The notes under the pieces were generated by a model. The model was not told the DNA's origin. It made no database searches and was given only the letters and a program-made list of their open reading frames with translations. Below, in pieces: positions 48,387-60,001 of a stretch of 64,000 bases of DNA (position 1 is its first letter; each line of letters opens with the position of its first letter). The DNA is from Pilatotrama ljubarskyi (Eukaryota > Basidiomycota > Agaricomycetes > Polyporales > Polyporaceae). The stretch lies in NCBI GenBank assembly GCA_022385805.1, contig MU277697.1, positions 108,706 to 172,705 of the forward strand. Direction: 5' to 3'. A program made the translations under genes and the position numbers.

Positions 48387-49134
48387 TTACTCCAGCTTCT
48401 CCAGTTCCTCTAGCCTTGCGAGTACGACGTCCTTGCTCGTCTCTTCGATCTCTCCGGCCAGGAATACTTCATCAAGTATGGCATACACCTGGGGAACGAT
48501 CGGTCGATGAGATTCGTGCGGCGCCAACACCACCGCCTCTGGGCGTACCTTATAGAAGTTGAACACAAGGTCGAGTTCGCATACGTTGTCGAAGAACGAG
48601 TCTACGGAGAGGTATCAGGGCCTCTGTGGGACATTCACCTCCAGCATGGGGAGACGCACCAAGGACCTCGACGAATAGATGGATCGCCTCCAGGTATGCC
48701 AGCTCGTTGTCGTTTGCGTCTACGCACACGCAGAAGAAGAGACCGGCATATCGGCGGTATACAATCTTGTGATTCCGGAACTAGAAGCACCAAGCACAGT
48801 TGTATCAGCCTCGTTCGTGGCTGTATACCACAGAACTACACACCTCAACGAAATTGGACTGGTACTTCTGGTCTCGAGGCGCGACCAGCCGGTGGACCTC
48901 TCCCCTCAGCCGGACCTATCCCATGTCCGCTTCGAAGTCAACGGTCCGCCAGTGCGTCTTTGAATAAAGAAGGCGGACCTTCTCATCGTCATCGTATGGG
49001 ACGTACCATTTAGAGAGCCGGGTCTTGCCTTGGCGGTTCTGCATCGTTCCCTCTGGTGAGTTGCTGTACACGCAGGGATGCGCGGGATGCGCGTCGACTC
49101 TAGCACGAACCTGGACGAGGATGAAGCGAATCAT
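48387..49134 (-). CDS. APS2: AP-2 complex sigma subunit (small clathrin adaptin)
   Basis: Small subunit of the AP-2 adaptor in clathrin-mediated endocytosis at the plasma membrane. ATG 49132-49134 (MIRFILVQ), then after introns [82 protein letters not shown] and [20 protein letters not shown], ending [10 protein letters not shown]. This is nearly the canonical sigma-2 sequence; R-x-G-K-T-R-L and [14 protein letters not shown] are diagnostic. The second intron uses a weak donor GTCCGC and an acceptor TAG. If retained it would add 22 codons and a stop. Stop TAA at 48387-48389. About 140-145 residues, the usual size. Confidence 0.92.
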
Positions 49135-49590
49135 CACGACACTGACTGTCGTCTATTGGTAGGTCCAGACGGGGTATATACGCGAGGGCGTCCAGGGACA
49201 GCAGGCTTGAAATGAGACGGAAGCCAGTGCTATGGCGGTCGAATGCAACAGCGTATGACGTAGGCGCCCGTAAACGCGCCGCGCGCCATTGCCGAACCGC
49301 GAGCTCATTCGTATCCTGATGCACCTTGTTCTGCTCTACCATTAGAAGATACGAGTATATCATCCAGCACCTAGCCGTCTGGGTTCTGTTCACTCAGAGC
49401 CACAAGGAGAGCCCCTGGAAGGGTGTCCCACCAACTACCTAGGGGAGTACTAGTCCGAGTCGACATCGCACTAATCCTTTGCAAGTCCAGCAACGAGGGA
49501 AACCACGACATTGCGCCGTATGTTGACCACGCATCCTTCGCACTCTAATTTCCCGTGCGCACGCTCAAGCGGCCGAAGGGGCCCACAGAA
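49135..49590. other. Intergenic region between AP-2 sigma and the SDR relic
   Basis: No gene seen; AP-2 sigma promoter on the left. Confidence 0.4.
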
Positions 49591-50544
49591 CTACGCGCTG
49601 GTCTGGGACGCCTCGAAAGCTTCGACCTGCTCATCGAGCCAATTCCACAGCCGCTCGCCAATCTCAGGGTCATACGCCTCCGGTCTACACTTTCCGAGGC
49701 GTGCCCAAGGGATTAGGAACTGGCGCAGGAGAGTTCAAAATGAAGACGCAAGGACGAATAGCGGCTCCGAGCCGGGCCGTCCTTGAACGTCTCCTAGTGT
49801 AAGGACTCAAGGTACGCGCCAGCAGAGGACGTCGTGATGACACGAGCGTGGTGGTCCGGAGAGGACTCTACCCCTGCGAGCAACGCTGGCATCACCAGCT
49901 CGGTGAAGTAGAAATGCCCTAGCACGTTCGTGCCGAATTGGAGATCATAGCCATCCTTGGTGACCTGATCGATGGGTGGCATCATCACGCCTCTGCGCGC
50001 TGATGCGTAAGGACGGCTGAGCGGTCTCGTCGCGTTGTTACGGAGACTCACGCGTTATTGAAGAGTATGTGGAGCTCATGCTCTCTGCTAAGGAACTCTT
50101 GGGCGGCCCTCTTGACTGAGGCTAGGCTTGACAAATCGAGCTCGAGGAAGAGTGCTTCCTTACCCGTGGCTTCTTTCAGAGAAGCAATCGCCGCGTCTAC
50201 CTTTACTCTGCTCCGGGACGCCATGTAGACCTTCGCATTATGCTGCAAAAGGGCCTGGGGAGGGACATACAGTATGTCTACTGCGTTAGATTTGCGATCA
50301 CAGAAGCGAAACAGCCAACGGACCTGGATGGTCTCATAGCCTATGCCGACATCCCTCCTGGGAGGTACAGTAGTATGAATCAAAACACTACTCGGGCACA
50401 CTGAAGCAGAGAATAATCACCTGTGACAATGACGACGCGGCCCGTGAGGTCAGGGATCTGGTCCACGGTGAACTGGGATTTCGGTGGGTAGGCCTGAGAT
50501 GCGACGATGGCATGGCGCTGCAGAGCAGAGAGGAAAGCACCCAT
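49591..50544 (-). pseudogene. Retinol-dehydrogenase-like SDR pseudogene, internal deletion
   Basis: Starts like an intact SDR at ATG 50542-50544: MGAFLSALQRH, FTVDQIPDLTGRVVIVT with a donor at about 50421. The next block (GIGYETIQ, then LLQHNAKVYMASRSRVKVD) is out of phase by one base with the upstream exon. Then [21 protein letters not shown] and a following exon [27 protein letters not shown] with [15 protein letters not shown] are in good order, but the next codon is TAG where relatives have Trp. After it ETFKDGPA is still readable, and then sequence with the catalytic YxxxK helix is missing. The ancestral C-terminus (WARLGKCRPEAYDPEIGERLWNW) resumes at about 49700-49620 and ends in TAG at 49591-49593. 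Missing active site plus nonsense codon mean it cannot be functional. Confidence 0.8.
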
Positions 50545-51306
50545 AGCAGAGGATTGTGCTGTAGAGCAAGCGTTCTACTGCACGACTGTGCTTCCAAGGG
50601 AGCAGTGTCGCGAACGCAGACCCACTAAAACTACCTATGCGGACCTGTGTGAATCTCAGGCTACCGGCCATGATTTTGACTTCTTCGGTACCTTGACGAT
50701 GACTTGCCTGTCAGCGTCGTTTCCATCCCGCAAATATTCGCATGTGATGCCGGTCGGACTTGGATCAAATGAGAGCAGCACTCCAAACTTTCAACGTGAC
50801 ATAGTCAATTGGAACTATACCCGGGACTTATCCGCTATAGTGAGCTGCTGTAGTACTGAGCACAAGCAGCTCAGCAGGACGGTGGCTTGATCACCCATTC
50901 TGGAGCACGGAGCTTGCCGAAAGGAGACAGATCTGAGATCTTGTTCGAACGCGTCTTCGATCGTCCGTCGCGAACTGTGACCTCGTTCCCTCTCCGAGGG
51001 TACGTAGTCGCCACATAGTGGCTCGCTAACTCGCATGCCAGCCTCCGGTCTCGCACTGTACGTACTTATGAAATACCCGCAGCTGTCGAAGATCCGACGC
51101 TCGCCTGAGCCTGCCTGTGCGTACCAGTTTGTCACGCTCAACCTGCTCTCACACCCGATGAATGACAGCTGGAACAAGGTGACTGGCACCCGTCGATTGA
51201 ATCGTACAAAGTAGCATATCGTACAAGCGACACCGTGACGGCACCCTGCAACTCTTTGATCTTCGCGACTCCCCCTGAGCCGAGGCATAACTCCACCGCA
51301 GCGCCC
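50545..51306. other. Intergenic region
   Basis: About 760 bp with no gene supported. One minus ORF (50815-51288) has no motif. Confidence 0.4.
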
Positions 51307-51849
51307 TCAGTTCGGGAGCGCATTGATTTGTTGCTGGAGCTGCGCGTACACCGTCGACACCGCCGGGCAGCCGATGCCAGGCCCGTTGATGTTCTGTAGC
51401 GTTACGAGCAGTGCGGCGATCCGCGCCTGCTGGTCCGCTTTAGAGGGACCGGTGGGGAAGGAGATGGGGATGCCGGGGTTGTTCACCGCGTGCCCCGCCG
51501 CGACGTTTGCGTTCAAGTCCTGTACACAACGGATGGTCAGTCGGGCGCGAGCTCGCAAAGTTTGACTGAGACGTACATTGATGAACTGGTCCCTTGGGGG
51601 AGGGCACGAGCAGGGGATGAGCTTGCCGCCGAAGCCCACGCAGTTGCTATTACTATCGTCAGCAGAGAACGACTCGTGTTTCTATCCATAGACTCACCCG
51701 TGGCCATCGGGTGACGCACCGGCCTGGATACCGAAGTCCGGCACCAGAGCGGGGTCAACGCCACGTGCTTGGAGGGTAGAGACGGCCGGAGCAGCGTGCA
51801 CGGAGGCGAAGGTGGCGGCGACGACGAGGAAGACGGTGGAGAACTTCAT
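51307..51849 (-). CDS. Small secreted cysteine-containing protein of unknown function
   Basis: Short secreted protein of a type common in polypores and other Agaricomycetes; function unknown. ATG 51847-51849 with signal peptide MKFSTVFLVVAATFASVHA. The mature part has GVDPALVPDFGIQAGASPDGHG, then after introns NCVGFGGKLIPCSCPPPRDQFI, LNANVAAGHAVNNPGIPISF and GPSKADQQARIAALLVTLQNINGPGIGCPAVS. The conserved CSCPP block and ANVAAGHAVNNPG recall the recurrent family of fungal secreted proteins. It ends LQQQINALPN; stop at 51307-51309. Three exons. Not a hydrophobin, since the eight-Cys spacing is absent. Confidence 0.8.
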
Positions 51850-52668
51850 TGTGCTGAGTGTCGTGTTCGTTACGGAGTGGGAGGGGTAGCGGGATATGCT
51901 AGAGAGCGACGGGGTGGCAGAAGAGAGAGCGAAAGGAGTTGCAAGAAGAGTACGCCCAGCGTAAGGAAGAAGGTTGAAGACGTTCCAGCTGTCGATTTGG
52001 TTGGAATGTCCGCATAGCGTTTATATACCCTGTCCTCACGGCGATTGGCATCCGAAGCGCGCCCTCGTCTCGTACAGACGGTCTGAAACATCCTGCTCCG
52101 AAATGCGCATCACCATAGATTCCATGATGAGCACACGAAAGCTGTACGATAGATGAAAACACCGGCATCACATCAACTGCGAGTTGCAGGTCCGCATCAC
52201 GCATTCATCAGCAGGATACCTGGAAAGAGACGGCGAATGACAGGGGATGTGTTCGACGCAGGAGGCCTTGCAAACACGAGAGACGGGGAGTCTGGAGAGA
52301 TGTGATGACAACAGTGATAACGCAGTGGTCATATACAAGCTAAGTCTGAGAATGATCGTCGACAACCACCGGATTAAATACTGAGCGAGAGCGAGACAAA
52401 GTCGGACGACAGGAACAGACAACATGTGCGCGTTCTACTGCGAGAGATCAGCATGGACGAACAATATAACGGAGGCAGAACACGAACCTGGACGGTAATG
52501 CGCGACGTCGGTGTCGACAAACTAACGATAAATATGACCAAGCGCAAAGAGAAAAAAGAAAGGAAGGTTCGCATGCCCGGAGCAAAGCGAGACAGGCCAA
52601 GGCGAGACAGGGTCGAGAGAAAAGACAGTCGGACGTAGGCGTCGTTGGGAAAGGTTACCGACCTTGAC
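51850..52668. other. Intergenic region, promoter of secreted protein gene
   Basis: About 820 bp with no supported gene. The minus-strand upstream region of the secreted protein includes GTATATAAACG near 52017-52027, a possible TATA element. Confidence 0.45.
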
Positions 52669-54600
52669 TTAGACAACGGTGTCGGGGACGAGGTAGCAGT
52701 TCGGATACTCCTTCTTGATGGCCCCCTGGAGCGCGTAGAAGGGGGTGACGTACGTCTTGTCGGTCTCGTCGGTAGGGCCGCCACCGCCCGTGATCTGAGC
52801 AATGATACGCCCATCCCGGCCCGCCACGACCGAGCCAGAGTCGCCATCGTCGGAGAACTTGTCGTTCTTAGCCGTCACCGTATCGTAGCCACAGACGATG
52901 AATTCGAGGGTTTTCTGGGCGATGCCGTGCTCGGGGTAGTGACGAGTGATGGACTCCAGGCCGTTGACGCGTCCAAAGGTGGTGCCGGTGGAACGACCGT
53001 TCTTGACGGCGAGCAGGGTCCTCACATTGTGGATGTCGAAATTCTGGGGGTTTCGGAACTCTGCCTCGGGGACGACGTCCTTGAGCGGAAGGAGCATGTC
53101 CTCAGGCGTGTGGAATCCGCGACGATCGTTGACCTGGGGGAACATGTAATTGACCCAGTCGACGGCGGTCTTGTTCCCACCTGTGAGCAAAGAGGAAGAA
53201 CAAATAAGCGTCAGTTAAAGAACGAAAAGAAAATCCTGTCTAAAAAAGACGAACCGACGAAGAGCTTGTTCCCCTTGAAGTCGTCCCACTCGATCTTGTC
53301 TTCGTCCATCTGGATGAAGCTCCAGTCGTACATGAACTGGTCTGCGCCGACCTCGATCTTGGCGCAGTGAAGAACAAAGCCGATCACGCGGGAGGCAGTC
53401 GTGGTGAAATGCTTTGTGACGTCGGTGTGGAGCTGGTTGGCCTCTTCGATCTTGTTGCTCGCCGCGTCGATCAAGTCCGTGAGCTCCTTGCGCTTCGACG
53501 TGACACCCTTGGGCTCATCGTCCTTCGGCCCTGGGAGCCTACCGCGGGCCGCCTCCCATGAGGTGATGGCAATCGTCTGGTCGCCCATGAACTTCATGAT
53601 AGCCGCCACGGCAGCATCGTAGGATCCCGTGCCGAGGAGAATGATCTCCTCACGCGCCTGGCTGTCGTTCCTGCGCGTGTAGACCTTGTTCTCAAAAAAC
53701 GGAGGCGGGTGGGCGACGTGGGCGCAGGTCAAGAGCGCAACGCGATTGTCGCCCTCCTCGGTATTGAGGCGGAAGAACAGACCGCCAGTCCCCTCGTAGT
53801 GAGGCGACTTGAGAGGCGCGATGGAAGGACTGAGAGTGGGCGTGAACGGCTTGCGCAGGGCGGGAAGACCCTCAGAGTCGAACATCGGGTTGAGGCTCAT
53901 CAGCTTGGGGCCGGACATGTGGCGACGGTAGATGGACTCGATGAAGGCGACCTGGATCTCTGGAAAGCCGGCAGCCTAGAATGAAATTAACCTCTGAGCC
54001 AATCATCATTCAAAAGTTCACTTACCTCGAGTATCACGTCGACGGCCCGAGCAGCAGCTACGGCAGCAGCGTAAGCGAGAGAGCCGGGCTGCACGCCAAT
54101 AGTGATGACAAAGTCACAGATCAAGGCGGCCTCGCCCGCATTCGCATACGCAAGAGGGTTGACAGTATTCCAGTTCAGCTGGAGCAAATCGAGCCGGGCG
54201 ACGATGGCCCATGCAGTCTCGAGCCAGGCGGGTGCAATGGGGTGGTTGTAGATGGGGCGAGCCGCGCGGACAATCTTCTGCGACTCGGGACCTACGGCGA
54301 TGGGCCAAGCAGGGCCCGTCTTGTAGACGCAGGGCGTACCAGACCCGAAGAAATCGGTGAAGGCATACGGGTAAAGGTCGGTCAGGCGACTCATCTCCTG
54401 CTCGGTGACGAGATCGGCCTTGGGAATGAAAGCAGATCCCGAAGTAGGAGAGACGAGAGTGTCGGTGGGAGAGAGCGAAGCAGTAGGAGACGCGACCGAG
54501 TGGTCAGGAGACGAAGAGGGAAGGAAGAGTCCAGCTGTCTTGAATACGCCGACACACTCCTCGAGAAAAGCTTTCTCGACGTTGATCTGAACATCAGCAA
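52669..54600 (-). CDS. Trypsin-fold serine protease-like protein, 5' end uncertain
   Basis: Large basidiomycete-type protein with a chymotrypsin/trypsin-like protease domain. The middle exon (about 53980-53265) starts GFPEIQVAFIESIYRRHMSGP and contains RVALLTCAHVAHPP with the catalytic His, a charged helical insert (KELTDLIDAASNKIEEANQL) and DWSFIQMDED, a candidate Asp region. The last exon has CGYDTV and DDGDSGSVVAGRDGRI with the catalytic Ser, ending YLVPDTVV at TAA 52669-52671. The preceding exon (54586-about 54026) has LYPYAFTDFFGSGTPCVYKTGP and PAWLETAWAIVARL. Its 5' boundary is a good acceptor (polypyrimidine then CAG before INVEKAFLEE), but no initiating exon is seen before the transposon at 54692. 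MSRLTDLYP at 54392-54394 could be an alternative start. Intracellular function likely, no signal peptide. Confidence 0.65.
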
Positions 54601-54691
54601 AATGTCACCTACTTGGCTGGCTACTTAGTAGGCTCGCAAGCCAGCCTCTAGTTCAGCGGAAGATAATCGTTCCTTCTGAATAGAGGCTGGA

Positions 54692-54744
54692 AGCTCTTGT
54701 GAGGAGGGGTGCGGGGGACCCCCGTGGGAACGTCGGAGTTTGAA
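54692..54744 (+). repeat. Left terminal inverted repeat of Plavaka element
   Basis: 53 bp starting AGCTCTTGTGA and ending GTCGGAGTTTGAA. It matches the reverse complement of 62607-62659 with 4 mismatches by eye. Confidence 0.85.
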
Positions 54745-54960
54745 CACGGTCCTCTCGCTTTCGCGTAATGCGTCTAGCACTGATGAAGGGAGGAAGCCAA
54801 AGAGTACCGTGTGCGCGTTCATCACTTTGTGGTTCATCGCCCCGAATATTTTCACGCTTTGTTACCGCTGGGTGTCGTAGCAGCACAACCCCGCCCACTT
54901 GCGCAGGCTCGCAGCCTTGGCATCAGCAAAAGTGCAGGAGCGCTGCATGCCCATGCAGCG

Positions 54961-54979
54961 GGCGGCCGGAGCTGCATAC
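54961..54979 (+). repeat. Left subterminal motif GGCGGC...TGCATAC
   Basis: GGCGGC followed six bases later by TGCATAC. The same pair occurs twice near the right end. Candidate transposase-binding site. Confidence 0.45.
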
Positions 54980-55240
54980 CCAATCCGGCAGGTCTATCGG
55001 ATGCAGCCACATTGCCGCCCAGGCCGATGGAATGTAGCTATGGCCGCAGGATGCAATGTATGTAGACCATCTCCTTGCAAGTCAATAGTATGCAAGCATC
55101 TGCATAGGCCCTCTGTGAAAGGAGAGACTCGTCGTGAGAGACGCAAGAGATTGCGAGGACCCGATCTCGTGAGGGCACCAGGCGGGGATCAGAAAGCCGA
55201 ACTCGTTGTACACTCGCACCCGGCCGGGCAAGGCGTTAAA

Positions 55241-58200
55241 CTACAGAGGTGCATAGCCCTCCTCCGCGTACTCGTCCCCTGCAAACAAGTCGCCGAGTCC
55301 CTCAGCAACCCTACCCTCATCATCTTCATCTTCGTCTCCGCTGTCGTCCCCATCCGGATCCTCGTCCTCTTCTTCAGGGTCATCCAGTCTTTCTGCGTCG
55401 TCGACGAGAGCTGCCGCGAGTCCAAGGAGGTCTTGCTCTCCCGTGGATGCAAGTAGGCTGTCCGAGTCTTCAAGCATAGCATGTCCAGGGGCGTCTCCCT
55501 GCATGCAAGAAGCACCGAGACCCTCTTCATCATCGTCAGAGTCGTCCGGAGAGGCCTCGTCGCCACCGACGTGGAAGTGGGTTTCGTACTGACATCCTGT
55601 GAGAGAATGGCCGATGCCGCCGCCATGAAAGCGTAAAAATATATCCCGGTCAGCGAACCTGTGAAATGGACGACTCAGAGCTCAGTGGACGGCTCTCATG
55701 CCTATGCAGCATGAAGGTATGGTGACTTACATATTGACGTAATAGTAGCAGAAATCGGTGTCCTTGTTGTCTGCTTCGTCCATGTACTCCGGACCCACGC
55801 GCGCCGCCTGAGATGGCCCGAGGAGCTCTCCTGTGCGCTTGTGCGCGAAGGCCGGGATGAGATGTATGCCGCGGATGACGTTGCGGGGGTTCACGAACCC
55901 AAAGGCGACCTGATGAGACTCCAGAGGTCCGTCCTTCACAAACTGGAGGCGATGGAGGCGCTTTTGCGGGAATCCACCAGGTGCTGAATGATCTACGACA
56001 AGCCAGCGCACCCACAGAACATCCATGCGTTGCGGATCATCTTGTGGCAGATCCAACGAGCGTACGTTGACGTGGAATATTCCAATGACGCGAGCGTAGG
56101 CGAAGCGATGAGCTGAGCCTTCAGTGTCGGAGTCAGAGTCGCCATCGCCGTCTTGCAGGTCGCCAATCCTGCTGTGTGACGCTAGCATGAGAATATCGGG
56201 ATGGCTGCGGGGGTTAACAGAATCCTGGGCACGTCGCACGTCATATGTCGTGTAGTTGATACGGAATACACGATGGTGATAGATCCGGTTGTTCACGATA
56301 TGGAGGCGGGCCGGTGCGGGTGCAACTGCAACCGTCTGGATGGCGTTGTCCTCGTCGTCTCTGCCACCAACCTCCCAACGCCATCCAAGATGGTCCTTAA
56401 GCCTCGCGATAAAGCCCTGTACAGGAGCGAAGTGTCCATGTGATATGAGACTGAATCACACGCCTATCTGAAGTGCAGAGACAGACCTTGAATGCTGGGT
56501 CACCACGGTGGGAAGAAACCCATGCTGTTATGTCATTGCTGTCGCGCTGGGAGTCAGCAATATGATACCGGTCCCAGGGGCTGCTATACGCCAGGTTCTC
56601 GTCCTGCTCTGCCACGTCCTCGGAATCTTGGGGTGCAGCAAGAACTTCGCCATCGCTGCCAGCATTTCCTGTGTCAGTGAGCTGTAGCTGACGCGCGGCG
56701 TCGACACGGCCTTTGATGACGCGAAGCTTCTCAGCGCGGCGCATGTGCTGCGCAATCTGAAGTTCGTGTTTGTTCTTGTTCGTACGCGCACGGATGATGG
56801 TCGGATAGTCACGGATTGAATGGTACTTGTATGTATTCAGGTTGAAGACGCATTGGCGGCGAGCAGCGGGTGCCTTGCCTAGTACCGAGACCTTACCGGT
56901 CTTCCGTGAGACGGCTGCCTTGCGACGACCACGTGCGGCCGCTTCCTTTGGTAGGTCGACGGTGGGCCATTTTGCGCAGGTGACCTTCGCAAACTTGCGT
57001 ATGTCCCGACCGACCTCGACGGCCTTCACACTGAGTGCATGAAGCAGCGGCTCGGTATGTACGCGGAGTTTCGCGAGGCAATGCCACATGTTCAGGGCAA
57101 AGATCATGTCGAGGATGATCTTGTTATCTTCGCCATCGAGAAGAGCCTCTACGACAGGCAGTGATGTCTGGCAACACGTATGTCAGGATTGGGTGCATGT
57201 AGACGTAGGCCTAGCGACGTGATTAGCAGGATATACGTACACGCAAATTGTTCTCATAATCACGCGCGGCCAGTCTACGCTGATCGGCAACATTGTCACT
57301 GAATTTCCGGATGCGTCCGAATGTGGGGATCTGTCGGAAGCTAGTAATGCCAGTGATGCACAAGTCAGCTAGGCGGCAATCATGCCATAGCCTGAGACAC
57401 ATGAACATACCGGCGATTAAGTTCCTGTATGGTATCACCTCCTGCGGCATAGAGGATGCGGAGTATATGTGTTAGGACTGACTTCCATACACCCAGCTCG
57501 AACTCGTGCATCAGATCCGGTACATAGAGTGAATAGTAGTTAAAACCATGCTCGCGAAGTCGGACCGAGAAAGCATTCTACAACTAAATGAGTAAACTGA
57601 CACGCGACCAGGTCAATTAGATTGCCAAGCGGACATACCTGAGTCGGTGTATTGGAGAGCGGATCCAATAACCGCTTCATGTGCACACTGGTCAGTGAGA
57701 CGCCCTCCTCAAAGATCCATCGCCGCGCAAGACGGATGCGGTATTGAAGGTCGTTGTCGTCAAGGCGGACGTGGTTGCGTCTGTAAGCATCATTTCTCGT
57801 CCCCATTTCGAGAAGTTTATCCTTGTTGATGCAACAGCGGGGGCACGGACAGCGTGCAAAGTACTTGAGACATGCCTGAAGGATCCTATGAAATTACGGG
57901 TTAGTATGTATAAATATGTAGTGGGCATGGACGCACTTCTCGACGTAGTCGGCCGCATGGAACTGGAACCGCGGGAACAGGCGTCGACGGATCGTGTCCC
58001 CGCAGAGCAGTAGAAGGCCATGCACGTAGATATACATGAAGCGATCATCCAAAATGAGCAGCCAAACGGCTTGCATTAGTTCACGCCGGAGGAACGTCAG
58101 CATCGCAGCCGTGGCGGGCATGCTATGCAGCTTTGTGTAGGCGTCCTGTATTGTATCGGGGAGCTGTAGGCAAGCCTGTCATCAGTGACATTGCAGAGAT

Positions 58201-59844
58201 GGAGATCATTCAGTGGGTCGTACCGAGGGAATGTAGGCAAGATGGTGTGCAGCGAATGCTGTCGGTTTGCCCCGTGTATACTTGCTTTGAGAGCCGAAGT
58301 AGATATATGCAGGCCACAGAGAGGCGGTCCCGAAATTGGCCAGGTGGGTCGAATCTGACCATAACATGAGCGGAGCGACAACGTACTCGATGTCCTCGGT
58401 ATCCTGCGCTTCCCGTGGACGCTGGTGTATCTCCGCATCGTCCATGAGAAGTGCATCTGAGTCGTAAATCTCACTGTAGACACGCACACCTGGCTCCAAA
58501 AAGGTGTCACTTGCAGACGATAAGTCCGACGCTGAATCTGACGAGGACGAGGAAGACGACGATCGCGAGTCCCACGGGAGTTGCGGTGATGGGGAGCGGC
58601 TCGCTGTTGCTGGCAACGGGGTCCCTGGATCGCGTCCTCTGGTATGGGATGGTGGCAGCCAGTACAGCTTATACGGAACGACGTGCCAGTCTCAAACACA
58701 CGGCTGTTGGTAAGCATTCTGAATGAGCTCTGTGAGCGAGCGGTAGTACACGCCGGTGATGGTGAATGTAGGGGCATCCTGCTCAGATGCGTAGCACACA
58801 CCCTCCATTGGGAGGCAGATATTGACTGAACCGCTGATCCATCCATCACGGGCGGAGAGTGGCGAGCCATCTGTGTCCTCGAAGTACGTGTCCAGCCTCT
58901 GCACCTCTCGCGCAGCATCGAAGTCGGCGACATCTGCGGGGTTAAAGCCAGGCTGCTGCATGACTTGAGCCAACTCATTCATCTCGCTATTTGACTTCAT
59001 ATTCGACCCGTTGGATTGCCAGTAGACCATGTCAAAAGTCGTTACATTGGGGAAGGGTGCATAAGGGGGAGGTGGGTCTTCGGAGGATTCGCCAGAGTGC
59101 TCAAAGCTAGATGGGACACGGGGGAGGGATGTCGGAGACAGCGGACGTGGGATGCTCTCGTCGCAGACGGCTTCCCACACGGTGTTCTCGGGATCCAGTC
59201 GGGGTTTGTGCGCGTACACGCGGTACATGCCAAACACGTCGGGCTTCGTGCGGAAGCCCGGGGGCTGTGGTTCAGTGCCCTCTGAGGCATCCAGGGCATC
59301 TGAGGCCGGAGAGAAGACCGATGCATCAGATTGTTGCTCAGCGCAGTCGGGGTTGGAGGGTCCTGGGACGTAGGAAGGAGTGGGATCATGTGCCGTAGCT
59401 GGCCTGGAAGCCGGGGGTGGTTCAGGATGAGCAGCGCGAAGATGAGCGGGCAGGCCCATGTAGGAGGTGGGAAGGTGGTCTTGGAACTTGCGCGGGGGCC
59501 TTCGCACGCGCCCTGAGCGACTGATAGTCGCGGGGTCAGGGGGGATAGGTTGCAGCACTTCCATGATCTCCGGAATGACCTGACTCGAGATCAGAACCCT
59601 ACGAGATGGGTTGCGTATATTCAATGTGCTAACTGACCTGTTCTCTCATCGCCTCTGCAGCCTCTTTTTCCTCCATCTGCTCTCGCCTCTTCTTGCGTGC
59701 TTCAGCCCTTCTCCCATTGTTCTCGGCCTTCCGCTTATGGACGATGCCTCGGAGCGCGGTGCCCGACTTGTTGCAATGAGATTGGTGCGTTGAATATGCA
59801 CGCTGTTCCGTGAATATGCTACCGCATCCCAGGCAAATAGGCAT
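55241..59844 (-). CDS. Plavaka transposase, multi-exon
   Basis: Transposase of the Plavaka (CACTA-related) class. ATG 59842-59844 (MPICLGCGSIFTEQRAYSTH) opens a C2H2-like zinc finger (C-x2-C and H-x4-H). A Lys/Arg-rich coil (ARKKRREQMEEKEAAEAM) follows, then a Pro-rich linker (RSGRVRRPPRKFQDH). Next come WYGMVYW-like domains and ADVADFDAAREVQRLDTYF. Core blocks typical of the family are LLILDDRFMYIYVHGLLLL, RFQFHAADYVEK, CPCPRCCINKDKLLEMGTRNDAYRR, LDDNDLQYRIRLARRWIFEEG, YSLYVPDLMHEFELGVWK, FGRIRKFSDNVADQRRLAARDYEN, KIILDMIFALNMWHCLAKLR and YPTIIRARTNKNKHELQIA. The C-terminus (55620-55244) is acidic and ends YAEEGYAPL. About 10 or more exons; no frameshift seen, so it may still be active. Confidence 0.82.
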
Positions 59845-60001
59845 TGTCGCACATAAGAGGTGTAGGGACTCGGGAGTGCAGATCTCAATGAGCAGCTGCA
59901 TTGATGGAACTGTACAGTACATGGCTGAGGATCGGCGCGATCACGTGATACGTGTCAAGTTGCGCAAACGGACTCTGGATCTATCTTCGTCTGCTCCCAC
60001 C
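59845..60001. promoter_or_regulatory. Shared divergent promoter of transposase and DUF6698-like gene
   Basis: 157 bp between the two start codons, the only space for both promoters. The ORF on the plus strand is open upstream of 60002 to about 59810, so the plus-strand start could lie slightly further left. Confidence 0.5.

Noticed and set aside
51307..51849. Hydrophobin
   Set aside because: The eight-cysteine pattern with paired Cys is absent; the CSCPP and NNPG motifs fit another secreted family.
55241..59844. KDZ (Kyakuja/Dileera/Zisupton) transposase with a TET/JBP gene
   Set aside because: The zinc-finger start and core motifs fit Plavaka better. The nearby 2OG oxygenases lie outside the element and do not look like TET/JBP.
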